This document shows positions 61,809 to 64,000 of a DNA stretch of 64,000 bases, one piece after another. How positions within the stretch are numbered: the stretch's first letter is position 1; every line of letters begins with the position of its first letter. The notes beneath the pieces are model-generated. The model saw nothing but the letters and a program-made list of their open reading frames with translations. It was not told the DNA's origin and did no database searches. This stretch comes from Roseiarcus sp963717215. Lineage in GTDB: Bacteria; Pseudomonadota; Alphaproteobacteria; Rhizobiales; Beijerinckiaceae. Where the stretch lies: the NCBI GenBank assembly GCA_963717215.1, contig CAVQVS010000009.1:62001-126000 (forward strand), written 5' to 3'. The position numbers and the translations under genes were made by a program.

Positions 61809-62451
61809 CGCCGCCTTGCCGGTGGGGGCTGCTGGAGGACGTCCAACGAACGAGCAGAGCAATGGGCGCAGTCTTTTGCCAGTCTCTGGCGGACTTGCGT
61901 GAGTCCCAAGCAGAGGCTCCGGCGCTGACCTCACCATGAGGTGCGCTCGCCGAGCCCGTGGAAATCGCCATGCCGGCTGTTGCCGCCCTCACCTTGAGCA
62001 GCATACGGATAACAATTTCATCCTGCCTTCACGCGCGATTGGCGCGTCAGCCCGGATGCCCGTCAATTTACGCGACGTAAGCTTCGAACAGCCTTCGCAG
62101 CCTACGGTTGGCCGAGGGGGGGTGGATTTAGGCGAAAGCTCATGAACTACAATGTCATAAATCATGGCCGAGGACGACCTTTCCGACGGTCCCGCCTTCA
62201 TTTATCCGTTCTAAGCCAATGAGATTGAGGACTTCGAGGTCGCTGTAAGGGAGGCGATCGCGGACTAGCGACGATGCAATCCTCGCCAGAATTTCCTGAA
62301 GGCCGGCTGCACAGTGTTGGTTGAGGAGACGGTCTTCAGGTATTCGGCACAAGCCATAGCTGACGAGGTGCGTTGAACCAGACGCCGCTAGCAGCTGACC
62401 GCGATAATTGACATGCTGTCAGCTTGAGGCGCAGCTCTTGCGTTCGGAGCG
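61809..62451. other. Gap with a possible gene remnant
   Basis: About 640 bp without an intact gene. On the minus strand, 62155-62421 is an open fragment (see next entry). A 15-nt match to the lac operator core lies at 62006-62020, judged to be chance. Confidence 0.4.
62155..62421 (-). pseudogene. Possible 3' remnant of a zinc-type/quinone oxidoreductase gene
   Basis: An open stretch bounded by a stop upstream, reading LVSYGLCRIPEDRLLNQHCA and ending GLERINEGGTVGKVVLGHDL. The ending GGTVGKVVL is the typical C-terminal text of MDR-type dehydrogenases/quinone oxidoreductases. There is no plausible start or N-terminal Rossmann domain. I treat it as a possible remnant; the chance of a spurious reading is high. 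Confidence 0.25.
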
Positions 62452-63522
62452 TTGAACGTGCCCGAGGAAACACGCCAGGAACTTTTGCCAAGCGCGACCG
62501 GGTTCGCCGCTCGGCAGGCGATTGCGGTTCTTCGAAAACGCAACGTCCCAGTGGCCCCTTTGCTGACGCGCGCCGGCATCTCGGAAGGCGATGTCGACAA
62601 CCGTCTAGGTCGCATTTCTGCTCTTGCCCAGGGCAAGCTCCTTGAGTACGCAGCGGAGGCGCTGCGGGATAATGAATTTGGGCTGCACCTCGCCCAGCAA
62701 GCCAATCCTCGCGAGGCAGGACTACTGTTCTATGTCGCGTCCGCTGCCGAAGACGTCGGCGATGCGCTCACGCTCGCTGCCCGCTATCACCGCATTGTCA
62801 ATGAAGCCGTGCGTCTGAAACTCACTCGTTCCCAGGCGGGGGTGATCGTCGAGACCAAGTTTGTCGGCCTTCCCCGGCATTTCGCCTGGCAGAACACCGA
62901 ATTTATGATCGCCGCCATGATCAAAGCTCTGCGAGAGATGGCCGGCCGCGATTTTCAGCCGGCGCAAGTCGCCTTCACTCTGGCGCGCAACTCGGAGCTG
63001 CCGGAGTTCGAACGCTTCTTCGGCTGCCCCGTCGAATTCAGCGCGTCAGCGGATCAGTTCGGCCTTTCGAACGAGACGCTTGCTCTTCCGCTGGTTACCG
63101 AAGACCAGCACCTGTTGGACACGCTTCGGCCCATTTGCGAGGAAGCGGCTAAGGAGCGCAACACGGGCTACGGAACGCTGCAGTCTTCCGTCGAGAACGA
63201 AGTGCAGAAGTTACTGCCGCACGGCAGGGCCAGCAGACAGAGAGTCGCGAAGGCGCTGGGATTGGGTGAGCGAACGCTCTCGCAAAGGCTGGCGGAGGAG
63301 GACACAAGCTATGACCAGGTTGTCGACCGCTTGCGGCGCAGCCTTGCGCTCCAATACATCAAGGAGCCGAACCTTTCACTCGCGCAGATTGCGTGGTTGC
63401 TCGGCTATGAGGGACCGACCTCGTTCAGCTATGCTTTCGCTCGCTGGACAGGAAGGTCGGCGTCAGAGGCGCGCAAAGAGCAGCAGCGTCCCAAAGTCGA
63501 ACCGGATCCGCCTCCGCATTAA
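62452..63522 (+). CDS. AraC-family regulator with Arabinose_bd-type N-terminal domain
   Basis: A 356-aa regulator. The N-terminal part is the Arabinose_bd (PF12625) type domain (RKRNVPVAPLLTRAGISEGD, LLFYVASAAEDVGDALTLAA, FVGLPRHFAWQNTEFMIAAM) and the C-terminal part is HTH_18 (ASRQRVAKALGLGERTLSQR, LSLAQIAWLLGYEGPTSFSY). The group includes OruR and related regulators of amino acid or fatty acid catabolism. Start TTG 62452, with GTG 62458 as an alternative. A possible target is the GH88 gene downstream (convergent), but nothing shows this. Confidence 0.87.
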   Translation: MNVPEETRQELLPSATGFAARQAIAVLRKRNVPVAPLLTRAGISEGDVDNRLGRISALAQGKLLEYAAEALRDNEFGLHLAQQANPREAGLLFYVASAAEDVGDALTLAARYHRIVNEAVRLKLTRSQAGVIVETKFVGLPRHFAWQNTEFMIAAMIKALREMAGRDFQPAQVAFTLARNSELPEFERFFGCPVEFSASADQFGLSNETLALPLVTEDQHLLDTLRPICEEAAKERNTGYGTLQSSVENEVQKLLPHGRASRQRVAKALGLGERTLSQRLAEEDTSYDQVVDRLRRSLALQYIKEPNLSLAQIAWLLGYEGPTSFSYAFARWTGRSASEARKEQQRPKVEPDPPPH

Positions 63523-63756
63523 TCTTGGCGCGCATTGGCCCGCAGCCTTCCAATAAAAGGGTTCACGGTGGCCGTCGATCCGGTGACAGCCGAGGGGGTA
63601 TGAGGCATCGCATGGCCGTCAATCTGACGTCGAGGCGCGGCTCTTGAACGGAACGATCCTCGTTTCGCCAGAAGGCGTCAGCTGGATCGCCAACCTCTCT
63701 TTCCGTGACCGAAAGGCGCTCGCGACATTGCCATATGAAGATGCGCAGAGTCGGAC

Positions 63757-64000
63757 CTAAAAGAACGTCAAATACGGTCTATTTTCCGCCAGCCTCTGAA
63801 CGTAGAGCGCGAGCTCACGCATGTGATAGTCGCCAAACATGGTCGACTCGCCAAACGGAATTTTGCGGCTCGGCGGTACGTAATCCCATCCCTTTGGCCG
63901 ATGATAATTACTGTGCAAGACTAGGCCTTGATGGGCGGAATCACGGCTCAAATAGGAGTCGCTGAGCAACGTCTTCGTCACGGTCAGGCCGGCCTGATGG
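63757..64000 (-). CDS. Probable glycoside hydrolase family 88 protein, C-terminal fragment
   Basis: An open frame entering from the window edge and ending at 63757. It reads LVLHSNYHRPKGWDYVPPSR, FGESTMFGDYHMRELALYVQ and RPYLTFF. The pattern G-L-(V/L)-L-H-x-x-Y-H-R-P, then E-S-x-x-(F/W)-G-D-Y-x-x-x-E-A-L, is the end of unsaturated glucuronyl hydrolases (GH88), which remove unsaturated uronic acids from polysaccharide fragments. The N-terminal and catalytic Asp region lie outside the window. Confidence 0.5.
   Translation of the reverse strand, partial: HQAGLTVTKTLLSDSYLSRDSAHQGLVLHSNYHRPKGWDYVPPSRKIPFGESTMFGDYHMRELALYVQRLAENRPYLTFF

Noticed and set aside
62006..62020. CGGATAACAATTTCA, a 15-nt match to the core of the E. 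coli lac operator/M13 reverse primer site
   Set aside because: The match does not extend into flanking lac or vector sequence, there is no lacZ or LacI nearby, and it lies in ordinary-looking intergenic DNA; most likely chance.
1..64000. tRNA, rRNA, CRISPR arrays, integrases, transposases
   Set aside because: I looked for repeat-spacer periodicity, conserved rRNA segments, cloverleaf tRNA text and transposase/integrase motifs and found none I can support. A covariance-model search was not possible.

Overview
The window is high-GC, gene-dense chromosomal DNA from an alphaproteobacterium, most likely of the order Hyphomicrobiales (Rhizobiales). This rests on the conserved trio of an alphaproteobacterial-type SspB, a DUF4169 protein and a ribbon-helix-helix protein, on a large AsmA protein, and on the abundance of HAAT (Liv/Urt-like), CUT2 and TRAP uptake systems typical of soil rhizobia and relatives. 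Genus cannot be decided from the sequence alone. No rRNA, tRNA, CRISPR array, integrase or intact insertion sequence was seen.

Layout. (1) 1-7.5 kb looks like backbone: the start of an acyl-CoA dehydrogenase, a 1281-aa AsmA protein, the RHH/DUF4169/SspB group, a DUF1932-type oxidoreductase and a ModA-like protein without a signal peptide. (2) 7.6-21.9 kb is a catabolic island. It holds a HAAT transporter (binding protein, LivH, fused LivM-LivG, LivF), three separate metallo-beta-lactamase-fold hydrolases, a 3-hydroxyisobutyrate-dehydrogenase-like enzyme, a carboxymuconolactone decarboxylase-like protein, an aldehyde dehydrogenase, a LysR regulator and an MmgE/PrpD protein. Three similar ATAACAG-containing sites lie in its intergenic gaps and may mark one regulon. 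(3) 22-31 kb is an amide-uptake unit: amidase, UrtA-E-like transporter, amidase, then an AraC regulator gene broken by an in-frame stop. (4) 31.5-47.3 kb holds three sugar-type (CUT2) ABC systems in a row, interleaved with a VOC protein, a LsrG/YgiN-like monooxygenase-fold protein and a cyclase-family hydrolase. (5) 47.9-51.7 kb holds a TRAP transporter and a convergent LigI-like amidohydrolase. (6) 52.6-58.4 kb holds small redox enzymes with a TetR repressor that has a clear operator pair, a LysR gene broken by an in-frame stop, and a 4-oxalocrotonate tautomerase-like protein. (7) 58.4-64 kb holds a SARP/BTAD-TolB-TPR regulator, an AraC regulator, long gaps without genes, and the end of a probable GH88 glycosidase.

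The most striking anomaly is that every gene of the first HAAT transporter (7.6-12.9 kb) is frameshifted. I place eight +1 and one -1 shifts there, mostly one extra G or C in a short run, and one more +1 in a sugar ABC ATPase at 39.7 kb. This pattern looks more like consensus errors than gene decay. The two in-frame nonsense codons in regulators (22557 and 57367) are a different class of lesion and may be real.

The most interesting biology is the 7.6-21.9 kb island: uptake, three different lactonase/hydrolase-fold enzymes, two-step oxidation and a tautomerase/decarboxylase-like step. This combination suggests a degradation pathway for a lactone, ester or ring compound that I cannot match to a described one.
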